Below are positions 1-12,150 of a stretch of DNA of 32,689 bases, piece after piece; position 1 is the stretch's first letter, and every line of letters begins with the position of its first letter. The stretch is taken from NCBI GenBank assembly GCA_000697335.1, contig JNEM01014912.1, forward strand, positions 1 to 32,689, in the 5' to 3' direction. Below the pieces are notes generated by a model. That model ran no database searches, was not told the DNA's origin, and worked only from the letters and a program-made list of their open reading frames with translations. The DNA is from Conidiobolus incongruus B7586 (taxonomy: Eukaryota > Entomophthoromycota > Entomophthoromycetes > Entomophthorales > Conidiobolaceae). The position numbers were made by a program, and so were the translations under genes.

Positions 1-237
1 AATAATTAATTTTAAAAAATTAATTTTTCAATCAAAAAAATATGATATATATTAATACATAATAATAAGTTATAAAATTAAAAATATAAATATTTTTATT
101 AATATTTTAATAAATTTTAATTTAAATAAACTTATACTAAACTATATAGTTAATATATAATTTTTATTTATAATATAATATATAGAGTTAAATTTACCTA
201 ATTATTAATTGATATATTAAAAATAAAAGTATATTTA

Positions 238-1414
238 AAATAAGTTATAAATTTGTAGGTTTTAATATTGATAGAAAAATTAATATTTAGAATATCTATA
301 TTTTATTTTTCTAAACTCTTTAAGTTTATAGGGTATAGAATCAACTAGCTTCTTATATTAAGCAAAACTAATATTATTCTAAATTTCTTAAATATACTTT
401 TGAAATTAATTTAAATTTTTTACTAGGGGGAAAATATTAATTTTTTATTAATTCTAAAGATATTTAATTAAGATTAAAAGATTAAGGAGGTTATTTTATA
501 ATAGTTATTTTGTTATTTTTAAGTTATTTAATAATAGAAATTGTAATATAGCAAAAGGTATTATTTTGTTGGAAAATTATGTTTAATTTATTTAACTTAT
601 ATTACTCAATATTTTTTTTCAATTTATTATTTAAAATACTTTAATATATCTTAATATTAATTCCCCTATCAACATTATATAGATACTATATACTTAAAAA
701 TAATTTATATCCTTAAATTATAATTAACTCATTATTATATTTTTAGGTTATAATAACATATTGGTTATAAAGTAATTTTTTTAAAATATCTAGCTTTTTT
801 ATTAAATTTATTGAGATATATCTTTGTTTTATTAGATTAAATAATTTTATTTTAATTAGTTTTAATTCAAATTTAATATTAACATTTAAACTCCCATTTA
901 ACTCTATATTAAGATTTTTTTAATCAAAGATATTTTTTTTCTTAAAAAATAAATAATATTTATTTTAATATAAAGTATATATAATAATATTAATATTAAT
1001 TAATATTCCTATATAGTTTTATAATCCTTGTTATACTTTTATAGTAATATTATATTTACTTATATTAACTAATCTATAAATATAATCTTAATCATCCTTA
1101 TCTATAATTTTAATATATTTAAGTTTTAATTGAAGTGTTTTTTTAATATTATATTTAATAACCCTAACTATAATAGATTAACTAATACCAATAACTCTAA
1201 CAATCTTATAAGTTAATTTATTTTCATTATGAAGTTAATTAATATATAAGTGAGCTTTTTTAGAGAGAGATTTAAGCATTATAATATTAATTTTAAAATA
1301 TTAGCTTAATAATTTTATAATATATATAATATAACAAAAGAAAAATATATATATATATAAGTTTTGTTATTTATACACTTTTAACTTATAAACCCATAAA
1401 TTTATAATCATCTT
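238..1414 (-). mobile_element. Tc1-like DNA transposon, decayed, about 1.18 kb
   Basis: The left end (from about 238, after a TA) and right end (to about 1414) form an imperfect inverted repeat of about 30 bases, and both match the cleaner ends of the copy at 24012-25199. The two copies can be followed against each other along their whole length in the same orientation. The transposase relic lies on the minus strand. Near 300-360 it reads KKLVDSIPYKL, the C-terminal signature of Tc1 transposases (LVDSMPRR-type, followed by an AKGG-type segment). No long frame remains, so it is a dead copy. The element would have moved by cut and paste into TA sites. Family assignment rests on the C-terminal motif, length and ends; the exact right end is uncertain by a few bases. 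Confidence 0.75.
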
Positions 1415-1430
1415 GGATAAAGTTTAGGTT

Positions 1431-1795
1431 TGTATATATTAACCAATAGTTATTGAAATATTGCAAGGCTTCTGGAAAGTAGTCTTGCGATAAAGATCAC
1501 GTGAGCTCGATGAAACAGGCCAAAGAAGGCTAACTAGATACTTTAGAGGAGTTTTATTAAAATAGCAAGATCTAGGGCTTGGCCCTGATTGAAGTGATCC
1601 CCCAGCAAATATCTGTCCAGTGACTATTTTATAGTGTGGTTGATCCTTGGCCAATGTGTTGAGGCTCCAGCTTCTGCTATAGTCTGGAATTTTCCATTGT
1701 GCAAGGGTTGTTCCTGATATTTGTGAGTGGATTACATCTGGAATCTTGACGGACGGTTAAAATTGAAAGGCGAGCGGACCTCCCGATCCGCGACA
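1431..1795 (-). mobile_element. solo LTR-like fossil, GC-richer family (copy 1)
   Basis: Read on the minus strand this block begins TGTCGCGG and ends TATACA, so it has the TG..CA ends of a long terminal repeat. It matches 28347-28717 without large gaps over most of its length, at roughly three quarters identity by eye. A stretch containing CTATAAAATAGTCACTGG, with a good TATA box about 170 bases from the start, is identical in both copies and would be the promoter of the repeat. No internal retroelement region is seen beside it. It contains a 71-codon open stretch, but this is open in only one copy and I do not treat it as a gene. GC content is far higher than in the flanks. Family (Ty3 or Ty1 type) cannot be decided. 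A conserved non-LTR repeat is the alternative. Confidence 0.5.
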
Positions 1796-2183
1796 ATATA
1801 ATCAAATATAGTTAGTTATAATTAACTAATATAGGTAAATTATATAAATTTAAATTAAATTTATTTAATTAAGAATTATTTAAGATATAGGTAAATATAT
1901 AAGTAATTTTAATTTTATAACCTATTTTTATAGGCTAATATATATATAATATTTAATAATATAAAATATCTTATTTATTGTGTATATATTTGTTTAAATA
2001 AAATTAATAATATATTTGAAAAGTCAAAAATTAAAAAATATCCCATTATTTTAAATTTAAGATAAAAGAAATAATTAACTATAAATTAATTATTTGTTAA
2101 TAAATTTTATTTTAGATAATTTTTAATTTGGTAAATTATATAAAATTTATAAAATTAACAATATATTAATTTATATATATAAA
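1796..2183. other. AT-rich spacer
   Basis: Almost pure A/T between two LTR-like fossils. No frame, RNA gene or clear repeat end is visible. Confidence 0.6.
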
Positions 2184-2627
2184 TAATAGGGAATAATCTT
2201 ATCTATCGCTTAAGAAACTCTAATTATTATATTAATTCAAAAAGCCATATTAGAAGTATTTTATTTTATAAACTAGTTTAACTTAGTGCTTTCCACCTGA
2301 AGTTATTCATAGCTACCTAAACTTAACAAATAAAATTATTATAAGATCAACATAAGCTAATCAATAAACTTATCTTTTTATCTTTATTTTCAAAAGTATC
2401 TAATCTCTAAGTTTTTCTTATAATATTCACAAAAAGTATTAAATTATGACAAGTATAAGATATTTACTTTATTTAAAGACCTTGATTTATAATAAGCTAT
2501 TTTCACCTAATTTGGTGAACCCTCTTAATATCCCTTAATTTTATGGTAATCTATCATTTATAACTGGTGACTCCTTATTTAAGCTCTAAAAAACTACTTC
2601 CTCCCATATTTATGATTGTCATAAACA
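2184..2627 (-). mobile_element. solo LTR-like fossil, 444-base family (inverted copy)
   Basis: On the minus strand it starts TGTTTATGACAATCATAAA and can be aligned end to end with 20340-20783. Both copies are 444 bases long. The hexamer TATAAA lies directly on each side (2178-2183 and 2628-2633), which could be a target-site duplication, although such a word is common in this AT-rich DNA. No coding region accompanies it, so a solo LTR is the simplest reading. This copy is clearly more AT-rich than its partner, which suggests greater age or stronger mutational decay. Confidence 0.6.
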
Positions 2628-3549
2628 TATAAAATAATTATATATTTCATTTAATTTAATATAAATAAATTAATATTTTTTTAAATTTTATCATTTTATA
2701 TACTGATTTTTTTATTGATATTTGTTTATATTTTTTATAATATATTATATCAAAAATAATTATAAATAATATTAAATATCATATTTTATATTTTATGAAT
2801 TAATATTTAACAATTTGCAAGATATTTTAATTATATTAAATATTTGGTTAAAAATTAATTTAATAATAGTTTTATTTCAAAAATATTGAATACAAGTAAC
2901 CCTTGATTCAAAAAATAACTGTCAATCCAAATATATAGTAAAGTTTAAATATTATATAATCTTGGCTTTTTTAATTTTATATTTTTCCTATATCCTTTTA
3001 AAGAATATAGGTAATTTTAAATTATTTATTTAATAAAGTAATATGATTTTTTCAATAAAATAAATTTTGATTGCTTTTGTTTAATAATATTTTATGATCA
3101 ATACTTCATAAATAAAAGGAAATATATCAATTTTATGATGTTAATATAATTTGTCATAATTGATTTTAGAGTCTAATTATCGAAAGTCAATTATAATATA
3201 TGTTTATTAATTAACAATCTTTTTGATTTAAGATTAATATTATGAAATTTTGATATAACTACAAAAAATATTGTTTTATAATATTACCCTTAAGTGAATA
3301 AAAATTAATAAAATATTCACTTTAAATAATTTTCATCAGCATAAATTATAAGAGTTAGTTTTCATGATTCGAAAATGAGCATAATAAGATAATAAGCACA
3401 ATCACACAAGAGGGGAAACAGAATTAATACAGAATAGATTAATACATAAGTTATATTCATTAATGGTATGTTCAGAGATATAGTTTAATAATACTGATAA
3501 CTTGGCGTGTATATAATACTAATACTATTACTAATTCTGATATACTGTT
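2628..3549. other. AT-rich intergenic region downstream of the first membrane-protein gene
   Basis: This stretch holds the 3' flank of the minus-strand gene that ends at 3550. I find no open frame of note, no RNA gene and no recognised repeat. A slightly less AT-rich stretch lies near 3395-3480, without coding signal. Confidence 0.5.
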
Positions 3550-4427
3550 TTAGTATTTGAGATATCTGGTATGGTGACCAGACAAAATATTATTCATTTT
3601 ACCATTATAATCATCTTCATTAGGTAAAATATTATTCAAGAGGCCTAGTGCCAATTGAGCTAAATTTTCTTCAATCTAAAATAAATGTTATTAAGTTCAA
3701 AGTAATTGGGATAGAATATTATTTACTATTGGACAAGGTAAATACACATCTTTAACTTCTATTGATTTCAACGGAATAGAAAATATACCATATCCAAAGT
3801 ACGCTTTTGCATATAAATTTGCCCTGATCATTGTCCTTCCTGTCCCAAACATGCCACATGCATCCAGCATTAATGTCACAGTCCTCATATTGTTATGAAA
3901 AAGATCAAGATTGGCAGTAACAGGAGCACAAACATACATTGTCTTTAGCGGTAGAAGTACAATATTATTTAGTTCTCCATATATAAATCGATCGTTTGGA
4001 TTGTCAGATGCTATGGAACCCTATATTTTAATTAATTAAAATTATAAAATCTCAAATTATATTTCAAAAATACTTTAATCTTCAATGTAACAGGCATTGG
4101 TATTAAATTATTATTTCTAATTACAGCGTTGATTATTGAATGATATTTCAAGGTTGGAAATGAGTTTATATTGAACTGATTGCTTGGATCAATCGGCAGT
4201 GAACTTGATGTTATGTCGAACTTGGGTATCTTTAAATAGAAGATAGACACTATTAGTGCTAAACATAGTATCAATGAGAATATTTGTATACATAGATATA
4301 TAATTTGAATAATACTCCATTTAGATTTGAAATTTAATAATGGTTTGGTACGAAGTATTCCAATATTATTTGATCTTTTGTGATATTGTAAATTTGACGT
4401 TAACATAACATCATCTTGGATTTTCAT
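3550..4427 (-). CDS. single-pass membrane protein with LEA_2/NDR1-like domain, three exons (paralogue 1)
   Basis: Exons on the minus strand are 4427-4074, 4020-3727 and 3675-3550, giving 257 residues. The introns (4021-4073 and 3676-3726; 53 and 51 bases) begin GTATTT and GTAAAT and end TAG. Residues 1-38 are hydrophilic and basic, residues about 39-65 form one hydrophobic membrane segment, and the remainder would lie outside the cytosol or in an organelle lumen. The outer part holds NAVIRNNNLIPMPVTLKIK, then IYGELNN, APVTANLDLF, DACGMFGTGR and VYLPCP. A membrane anchor followed by N-V-x-N-N-N and a beta-rich domain recalls LEA_2 (NDR1/HIN1-like, PF03168) proteins; this is an inference from pattern. 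The second exon matches paralogue 2 at 59 of 98 residues by hand alignment, and both have an identical exon plan, which strongly supports the splicing. The start is the first ATG of the open frame. The biochemical role is unknown. Confidence 0.8.
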
Positions 4428-6177
4428 TCTATTTCTAAATTTTAAACTATATAACGAAATATATAATATTAACCATTAATAAATTTTTTTAGTTTTCAAG
4501 AATTTTATCTTTTTATATGAAATTTGATTTGGAATACAATGCCATTGTATTATGCAATGAGATTTCAATTTGAGTGAAAGAAATTAATTTTGATAATCAT
4601 ACTTAATAAAATAATTCGTTTACAAACAAAATAGTTAAAAAACTCTAAAGTTTTATAATATACATTTTATAAACTTTATTTTTACATATTATCATATTCT
4701 TATTAATAATAAACTATTTTACAGTTGATTTATTAAGGTAAAGCAAACTTCATTGATTTATTCTTTCCAAATAATATTTTGACTTTTATTTAAAATTATA
4801 CAGGAAATATCATTTATATTCAATCATCATACTAATGTTTTCCAAGCATTTTATAAACCCCAAAAAGCATAAAGAGTAATGATTTTATAAATCAACTTGG
4901 CCTGGTAAATAAATATAGGCATATTTTTACCATTTGTTGCTATTTTAAATTATTTGATATGAATGAAATTTTTTGCTTATAATTTAAATATTTGATGATT
5001 GAATCAATATATGTGCATATTTGGTATATACAATATTTTTAATTCACATATTAACAAAATTAAATATCAAACATTTATAATGAACATAGTGTTGATAATC
5101 TATGTCGGAACAATGTTTAGTTACAACATTTGACTATTATTATACTTGATTTTGAACTTTAATAAAAATTATTATATCAGGTTTTAATAAAATAATTAAT
5201 ACTAACAATATTGAAACATTTTAAATTTTTTAATCAGTTAAAAAATATATTTTCCGAGTTTGTTCCAACTAATATACTCAAGCTAATTAGTTTTAAAAAT
5301 CAATTTCCCTCAAATTTAGGCAAGCAAAAAATAAAACAGATTAAATTAACTATTTTGAAATTATCATAATACATTTGCATTAAATATTAACCAATAATTT
5401 AACATATATACTATATTCGGTAGATGATCTCAAGCGCGGATATTGAATCAATTTAATATATATCTTGATCAAAAGAAAAACTCTACTCTTAATATGAATT
5501 TCATAAATTCCAATAGTATAAATAGCTTATTCATATCTAATAATTTAAACACCATTATTATATTTATATAAATAAATATATAAAGAAATATATTCGGCTT
5601 TAATTTATTCAAATATCACTTTCTAAAATAATATCTAAATTAAACCAATATTTTGAATTTTAACTTTCAAAAAAACAAATAAGAAACTTAAATAATATAA
5701 AAATGGATTCTATATTTGCTTGATGTGTTAAACAAAATAAAATCATAATTATATTATTATTTATTGATTCTATCATTAATAAATATTATACAACATATAA
5801 ACTCTAAATATCAAATTTATAATGGTATAATGTATATATAGTTATAATCATTATATTTAATATTAATATATTGGCATTTTAATTTACAAAAATTAATTTA
5901 AAATTATTTTAAAAACTAGTTGAGATTTTTAAAATATGGGTTATTAAATAATATATAAATTATTTGCTAAAGCTATTTCAAATGTAAAATTTTAAAATTT
6001 TTCAAGTTTTGTACTCTAAAATAGTATTGATATTTAATTTATATCTAAACAAAGTTCTTAATAGTAAAAAATTAATTAAATAATTTTGTTATTATAAAAG
6101 TGATTTAATGAAGCTAAATCTATTATCATAATTTAAAGAATCTCTATAAACATTTTGATTGGGAGTTAAAAATATTA
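4428..6177. other. AT-rich intergenic region upstream of paralogue 1
   Basis: About 1.75 kb with stops in all frames. It must contain the promoter of the gene starting at 4427, but no convincing TATA or initiator can be singled out against the AT background. No RNA gene or repeat end was recognised. Confidence 0.5.
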
Positions 6178-6370
6178 CCTTGAATTTGAAATAATGGGAA
6201 ATTTTTTAATTTCCGATTTTTCAAACATATTATTAGTTTGAAATGAATAAATATATACAAAGTTAATAGGAAATTATATATTTTTAATATATATTTATTT
6301 TTATATATCATATATTCAAATGTTTATTTATTTTTAATCGCAAAAAATTCCCATTATTAAAAATGCAGAG
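6178..6370. mobile_element. 193-base MITE, internal-deletion derivative of the mariner family
   Basis: Flanked by TA on both sides (6176-6177 and 6371-6372). The left end reads CCTTGAATTTGAAATAATGG and the right end, reverse-complemented, reads CTCTGCATTTTTAATAATGG; both continue as GAAATTTTTT or GAATTTTTTG. The left roughly 100 bases match the left part of the mariner copy at 7430-8727, and the right roughly 80 bases match its right part. This is what a deletion of the transposase region leaves. It has no coding capacity and would have been moved by the transposase of full copies. Confidence 0.75.
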
Positions 6371-6375
6371 TAATA

Positions 6376-6765
6376 TTAAGTAAAAATTTAAGCTTGTGTT
6401 ATGTTTTATATTAAGTTTTATAAATAAAGATCATAGTTAGAAAAGTACTCAAAATATGATTTAGTAAATTATTTATTAATCCTGCTCTTTAACGTATTGG
6501 GACTGTAGGTTTGAAAACTTACTGTTGAGGCGTCGTAGCAGAATATTCAAAAGAAAAAAAACCTCTTCTCTATCTTTATCACTGTTGGGTTTAAATAATT
6601 GAATCAATGAATGATATGGGATTTGGATAAAATCTAATAAAGAAAATAAAGAGAACAAAGAGTATCCTTCAATTATAGACTGACAAAGCCAGCTTAAAAT
6701 AGAAATAATATTGGTTTAGCTATCAAACTGGAAGAGATGATTAATTTTGAAATACAACACTTGAT
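6376..6765 (-). repeat. diverged dispersed repeat with coding-like stretch (copy 1)
   Basis: The minus strand of this block aligns with 20915-21290 on the plus strand, at about two thirds identity by eye. It has an open frame of about 80 codons ending at 6476; the open part begins with SILSWLCQ and includes SLLDF, QLFKPNSDKDREE and LLRRLNSKF. The partner keeps SLLDF, QLFKP and KDR in register but is interrupted. Similarity continues past the stop codon into the 3' flank, so the unit is more than an exon. It may be a decayed gene duplicate or part of a transposable element. I do not recognise the protein. Confidence 0.55.
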
Positions 6766-7429
6766 TTATAACTAGGAATTTATAAGGCATTAATTTAGCA
6801 AAATAAATAAATTCTTCGGTACAAAATGACTAACTCCAATAAAGGTGTTATATATTAATATAAAATTTTCATCTATGGATAATTAGTCATATTAATAATA
6901 GAAATATTAATTATATCAAGATAAAATCTATATAATTAAAATGATAATAACGATTTTATATGAAAATAATAAATTTTTATCATAAAATATTATATTTATA
7001 TTCCATGATTTAAACTTATTTATATTCACAATAATATTATATTTGAAAGTATTTATATTATATATTCAGAATTTTGTACAAATTATATATTATTCTAAAA
7101 TAATGAGAATGAGTTGAGTTATAATATTTAATCAAAAATCAAAATATAATATACTTTTAAATATAATATAAATTTGAAATTACAATATAATATTTTTTAA
7201 GGCCACTATTTCTTATATTTATATTTTTTTCTCAAATTTATTTTAAAAGTAATTTATTTTTGATATTTTAAAAAGATTAAAATTACTTGAAATAAATGTT
7301 AAAACATAGAAAATAATTTCAATATCAATATATAGCATATATATTGATAATACCTATATAAAATCAAAATATAAAATTTGAAATTTATTATAAAATAATT
7401 TGATTTTAAAAAAATATTTCAATTTATTA
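6766..7429. other. AT-rich spacer
   Basis: No frame, RNA gene or repeat was recognised between the repeat copy and the mariner element. Confidence 0.5.
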
Positions 7430-8727
7430 CCTTGAATTTGAAATAACAGGAAATTTTTTAATTTCTGATTTTTCAAACATATTAGCTTTAAATAAACAGA
7501 TATATATAAATTAAATAGCACATAATATATCTTTAAACTATATATTCATATATATTATATTTTCTTTGATTAAAAAATTAACTTTTTAAAATGGGTTGTT
7601 TAATTTAATTATACTTAAACCAAATAGTGATTATCAAAAGTCTTTTATTTTAGTATTAATAAAGCTTAACCATAAACCCTCTAAAATTATTTAGAATTTA
7701 CAAACAACTTCTGGTAATAAAGTATTATCTAAATCAACTATTTATCACTAAGTAAACTATTTTAAAATTAAGAGAGAAATTATCTAAAACCTGCCAAATT
7801 TTAAAAAATTAACTTCAACTGTTATTTTTTAATTGTTAATAGAGTGAAAAAATATATTACAAAACATCTCTTTATTTCAGATAAAGAATTATCTAAACAA
7901 TTTAATATTAGTTTTATAAGGATTTTATATATTAAGGTTTAAACTCAAATTAATAAAAAAATATAAAATAGGTATTTTATAATTTAACTAAAACTTAGAA
8001 AAAACTTAGAATATCTATTATTAAACAAAACTTACCATAATATTACTAGAAACATAAGCTTTTACAATAAATAATTATAATTAATGAATTTTAAATCCTT
8101 ATATATAACTCTATATTAAAACATAAATTAAAATACTAGATTAAGTAAAATCAACCCCCTCTACAAATCCCTTTAAATAAGAATTTTATTAATAAACAAA
8201 TGTTAATTATTATAATAAATTATAAATTTATATGCTACCCTTATTTAGTTCCTAAAAAATTAATTAATAGTAACTTTTATATTAATTTTTTAAATAAAAG
8301 TATTTTTAATTAGTGTTCTTAATATAATTTAACAAGAGATATTATTTTACATAATAATTGTAAAATATATAAATCTAAAACTATAGAAAATTTTTTAATT
8401 AAAAATAACTGGAAAAAAATACTATATCTAGTGTATTCCTTAGATTATAATCCATGTGATTATAATTACTTTAAGCAATTAAAAAACCAGCTTATAGGAA
8501 ACAAATTTTTATAAAAAAATTTAATTAGTTTGTGAAATATTAAATTTCAGTATTTAATAAAAAGGACTGTTTTTTAAGTGTTACAAATTTACTAAAAGTA
8601 TAGCAAAAAGTTATTAATAATAAAGGAATTTATTATATTTATATTATATATTTATTTCTATATATCATATATCAAGATGTTTATTTATTTTTAATTGCAA
8701 AAAATTCCCATAATTTAAAATACAGAG
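7430..8727 (+). mobile_element. mariner-type DNA transposon, full length but dead, 1298 bases
   Basis: TA duplications lie at 7428-7429 and 8728-8729. The left end is CCTTGAATTTGAAATAAC and the right end, reverse-complemented, is CTCTGTATTTTAAATTATGG, matching the MITE at 6178-6370. The length of about 1.3 kb is typical of mariner. The plus strand keeps recognisable transposase pieces: DKELSKQFNIS (helix-turn-helix region, near 7880), VPKKLINSNFYINFLNKS (near 8250), and a catalytic segment at about 8350-8473. There HNN stands where HDN is expected and YSLDYNPCDYNYF where YSPDLxPxDYHLF is expected. Counting residues from the HDN position to the D of CDY gives exactly 34 between them, the DD34D spacing of mariner. 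The frame has many stops and the second catalytic Asp reads as Asn, so this copy cannot encode an active transposase. Confidence 0.85.
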
Positions 8728-10869
8728 TAATATTAATAAATCAACAAAATAAAATAAAAAGTTTACAATAATATATATTTTTCAATACCTCGTAATATAA
8801 GGTTAAAGTCAAATATTAAAAACCACTTAACTTATATTATGTTTTAAGTAATAAATAGATACCGATGGCTATGGTATCTATATATTGATTTGATAAAATT
8901 TTAAATTGATAGTTTATATATTAATATTAGATATGAAAAACCGTTTCAATTTTACCAAATACTAGTATAAAGTATAATGATTTCTATTCACACTGTAAAT
9001 TAAATTAATTGTCAATTTAAAAATGATTTTTATGTCGATTCAAAGAGAAAAATCATTATTTTCCTATTTGATATATAATTTTAACAAATATAGGTTTATA
9101 ATAAATAACAATTAATAAAAAATTGATTATTTTAGATCATATAATTAAATGAAATACCTATATAAAATTAGTAGTTGATTTTTTAATCTATAATATATAA
9201 ATAGAAGCTTAGTAAAACATTAAATATTTCATTTAATCAAATAGCTATTTGAATTTAATATATATATTATTTGTTTAACTTCTGTTTTATATTTTAATTA
9301 TAGCAAAATATATAAATATTCAATAAATCTATTAAATGATAGAAATTAGTATTTTGGTTTTAATTATATCAAACTTTTTTTAAAGAGCCATTTATATACT
9401 TATATAAATTATGATTAAATTTTCAAATTATATACTTACCAATGTTTTTGAATTAAAATTAATCAGATACTATTTAATTATAGAATATTATGAAAAAATA
9501 AAATCAAAATAATAATTAATATAAATTTTTTATTAATAAAACGTTGAAAAATATAAATTCATTTTTCATTGAATAAAAAGTTAAAGACTATTTATTAAAT
9601 ATATTATAATATGATGGTGAATCATATATAAGGCAAAAAAGACCTAAATTGGTGATCAATTAGTTAAATTAATATATTAGTATTTAATTAGGTTTCAAAT
9701 ATATTAATATATCTCTAAATATATTTATATTAATGATTTATAATATATACCTAGTAATAATAATGATATTAATTTATAAAGATCAATAATAGTTGTTATT
9801 GATCTAAAAAGTTAATAAGATATTATAAACAGCATATTTTTTGATATGATTAATGATAACTATATAGTTAAAATTACTATATACAAAATTTTAAAAAGGA
9901 ATACTTGACTAAAGATTAATATAAATATATGATTATATATAAGAATTTAGAAACTAGTACCTTAATAATGCATATATGATAATTATTATATAATATACCA
10001 AGTTTCAAATATATTGTTTAGATCAAATAATTTTAATATTAAGAATATATAAAAATTTTGATCAGTATTTATTATATTAGGCAGAATATTTGAAGCAATA
10101 TAAGCTATTCTATTGTTGATAGTTATAATATTTTTTCCAACCATTTTTTCTATAAAATGATCTTTTAGCTAAGCCTAATATTACATAATATTTAATTCTT
10201 AATTAAAATATTTAGTCGATAACTAGAAAGTCTATATATCTTAAAATGAGAGATAAAAAAATATATTCATATTATATAAGTTGAATAATATATTTAATAG
10301 ATATTTATTTCAAATATAATAAAATATATTGAATTTTGAGTTAATTATTTTGATTAGTATTGAATATAAATAGTTGTTGAATAATGAATAATTTTCAGTT
10401 ATTTTGCTCGAAAACATAAGTAATAAAAGAAAATAAACTACTAGTATTCGTTTTTATTTTACTGGCGAGAAAATTTTAAAAGTAAAATAAACAAAATCAT
10501 TATGATAACTATTATTTTGAAGCTAATCAATGTATATTTTATGGTTTGAATCCCTTTTGCGGTTAGTGACTACATATTGACTTTTTACTTTCTCGATAAC
10601 CAATATTTATCCTCTAATAATATCCTAATAGAGATACTTTAGTTTTTGGAAACTCTGAAATTTCCATATATCAGCTAAATCTTTATATATGAAATTTTTT
10701 AGCAGTTATATTATATATACTTTATTTCAGCTACCAATTAGTATAATTTTACAATAAATTCAAAAAAAGCATTAAACATAGTTAAATAATTATGATTTTT
10801 TGGTTAAATAATAATCAATTTTAAATTTAACATCATTATATTAATTATTTCAGTAAATCTATATCGATA
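8728..10869. other. AT-rich region between two mariner copies
   Basis: About 2.1 kb without an open frame of note. A slightly less AT-rich segment lies at about 10430-10640, without coding or RNA signal. One short perfect hairpin at 9780-9805 is listed separately. Confidence 0.5.
9780..9805. repeat. short perfect hairpin
   Basis: AGATCAATAA and TTATTGATCT form a perfect 10-bp stem around a 6-base loop (TAGTTG). There is no gene close by and no T-tract that would mark a terminator. In such AT-rich DNA it may be chance. Confidence 0.4.
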
Positions 10870-12150
10870 ATATATCAGTTTGGAAAGAAAATTAGTAAAT
10901 TTTTTAAGTTTTGATTTTCCAAACAATTTATGATAATTAGAAAAAATATATATATAAAGTATTAAAAAGTTAAGTTTTACTAGATAAATGTATATTTATT
11001 GATAAAAAATATAAAATCAAAGTATTTTAAAGAGTTTTAAGTTGAATTTGATTACAATTATACTGAATAGTGATTATTAAAAGTGGTTTTTCTTGTAACT
11101 TTAAAACTCAACCATAAAGGCATTGAAATCATTTGAGGTTTGCAAACAGCTTACGGAAAAATGCTTTATCTAAAACTCTCATCTATTACTAGTTCTATCG
11201 TTTTGACAATAAATAAGATATTATATAAAATATATCAAAATGTAAAAGATTGAATTTTAATATCATTATAAATTAATAATAAAATTAAAAAATATATTAA
11301 AAATTTTTATCAAACTTAAGTAATTAATAAGTTAATGTAATATTGATTATATAAATGTATTTTATTTTTTAATATTCAAACTTAGATTAATTAATAAAAT
11401 TATAAAATAAATAACTAATATCAAAAAAAAACTAAAGTAGTTATAACCAAACAAAGCATATTAGGATATAGCTAAAAATAAACATTTATATAATAAATTA
11501 CTCTTTATTAATAAATCTTCAACTCTATTATATATTTTTTTACTTAAAATCAAAATCAAATATTAGGTTAAATAATAATATTCTTCATAAATTCTAATTA
11601 ATAAATATTTATAAGAAAATTTAATTATCATAGTAGGTAATAATATTATTTGACACTTTTATTGAATTCCTAAAGTTAAATATATTTATAATTAGTTTTA
11701 AGTTGGCTTTTAAAGAGAATTATATTTAATTAGTATGTTCTTAAAAATTAAAAATACCAATTATATTATATGATAATAGTTAATTATACATGCCTGAAAT
11801 TATAAATAACTTTTTATATATAAAAATTTAAAAAAGTTATTATATTTATTATATTAGACAAACTATAACCTATGTTATTATAGTTATTTTTGCCAATTAA
11901 AGAATATAATCTTAAGAAAAAATTCTTGAAAATAAATTGAATTATTTCATAAAAAATTAAACATCAGTTTTAAAATAAAGAACAATTGTTTAGGTTTTAA
12001 AAGCTTGCCAAAAGTATAGAAAAATTATCTTAATAGCAAAATAGAAAATCATTTTTATATTAAATATTAATGTCTATAATTCATATATTAATAAATCCAT
12101 TTAATTTAGAATTTTAATATTTTGTTATTAAATAATATCATTAATATTAT
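10870..12150 (+). mobile_element. mariner-type DNA transposon, decayed second copy
   Basis: This region follows the copy at 7430-8727 from the left-end motif (an AAATTTTTTAAG stretch and TTTTCCAAAC at about 10895-10925), through the early transposase region (about 11050-11180), to the 3' end of the transposase (TTGCCAAAAGTATAG near 12005-12020). It lies in the same orientation. Its spacing shows a nearly full-length copy of about 1.28 kb. The outer ends are blurred, so the borders are approximate. No usable frame remains. Confidence 0.6.

Noticed and set aside
1439-1654. 71-codon minus-strand open frame with balanced composition (PHYKIVTGQIFAGG...)
   Set aside because: It lies wholly inside the GC-richer LTR-like repeat; the equivalent frame is not open in the other copy, and the strictly conserved part is a TATA block. 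The higher GC alone explains the frame.
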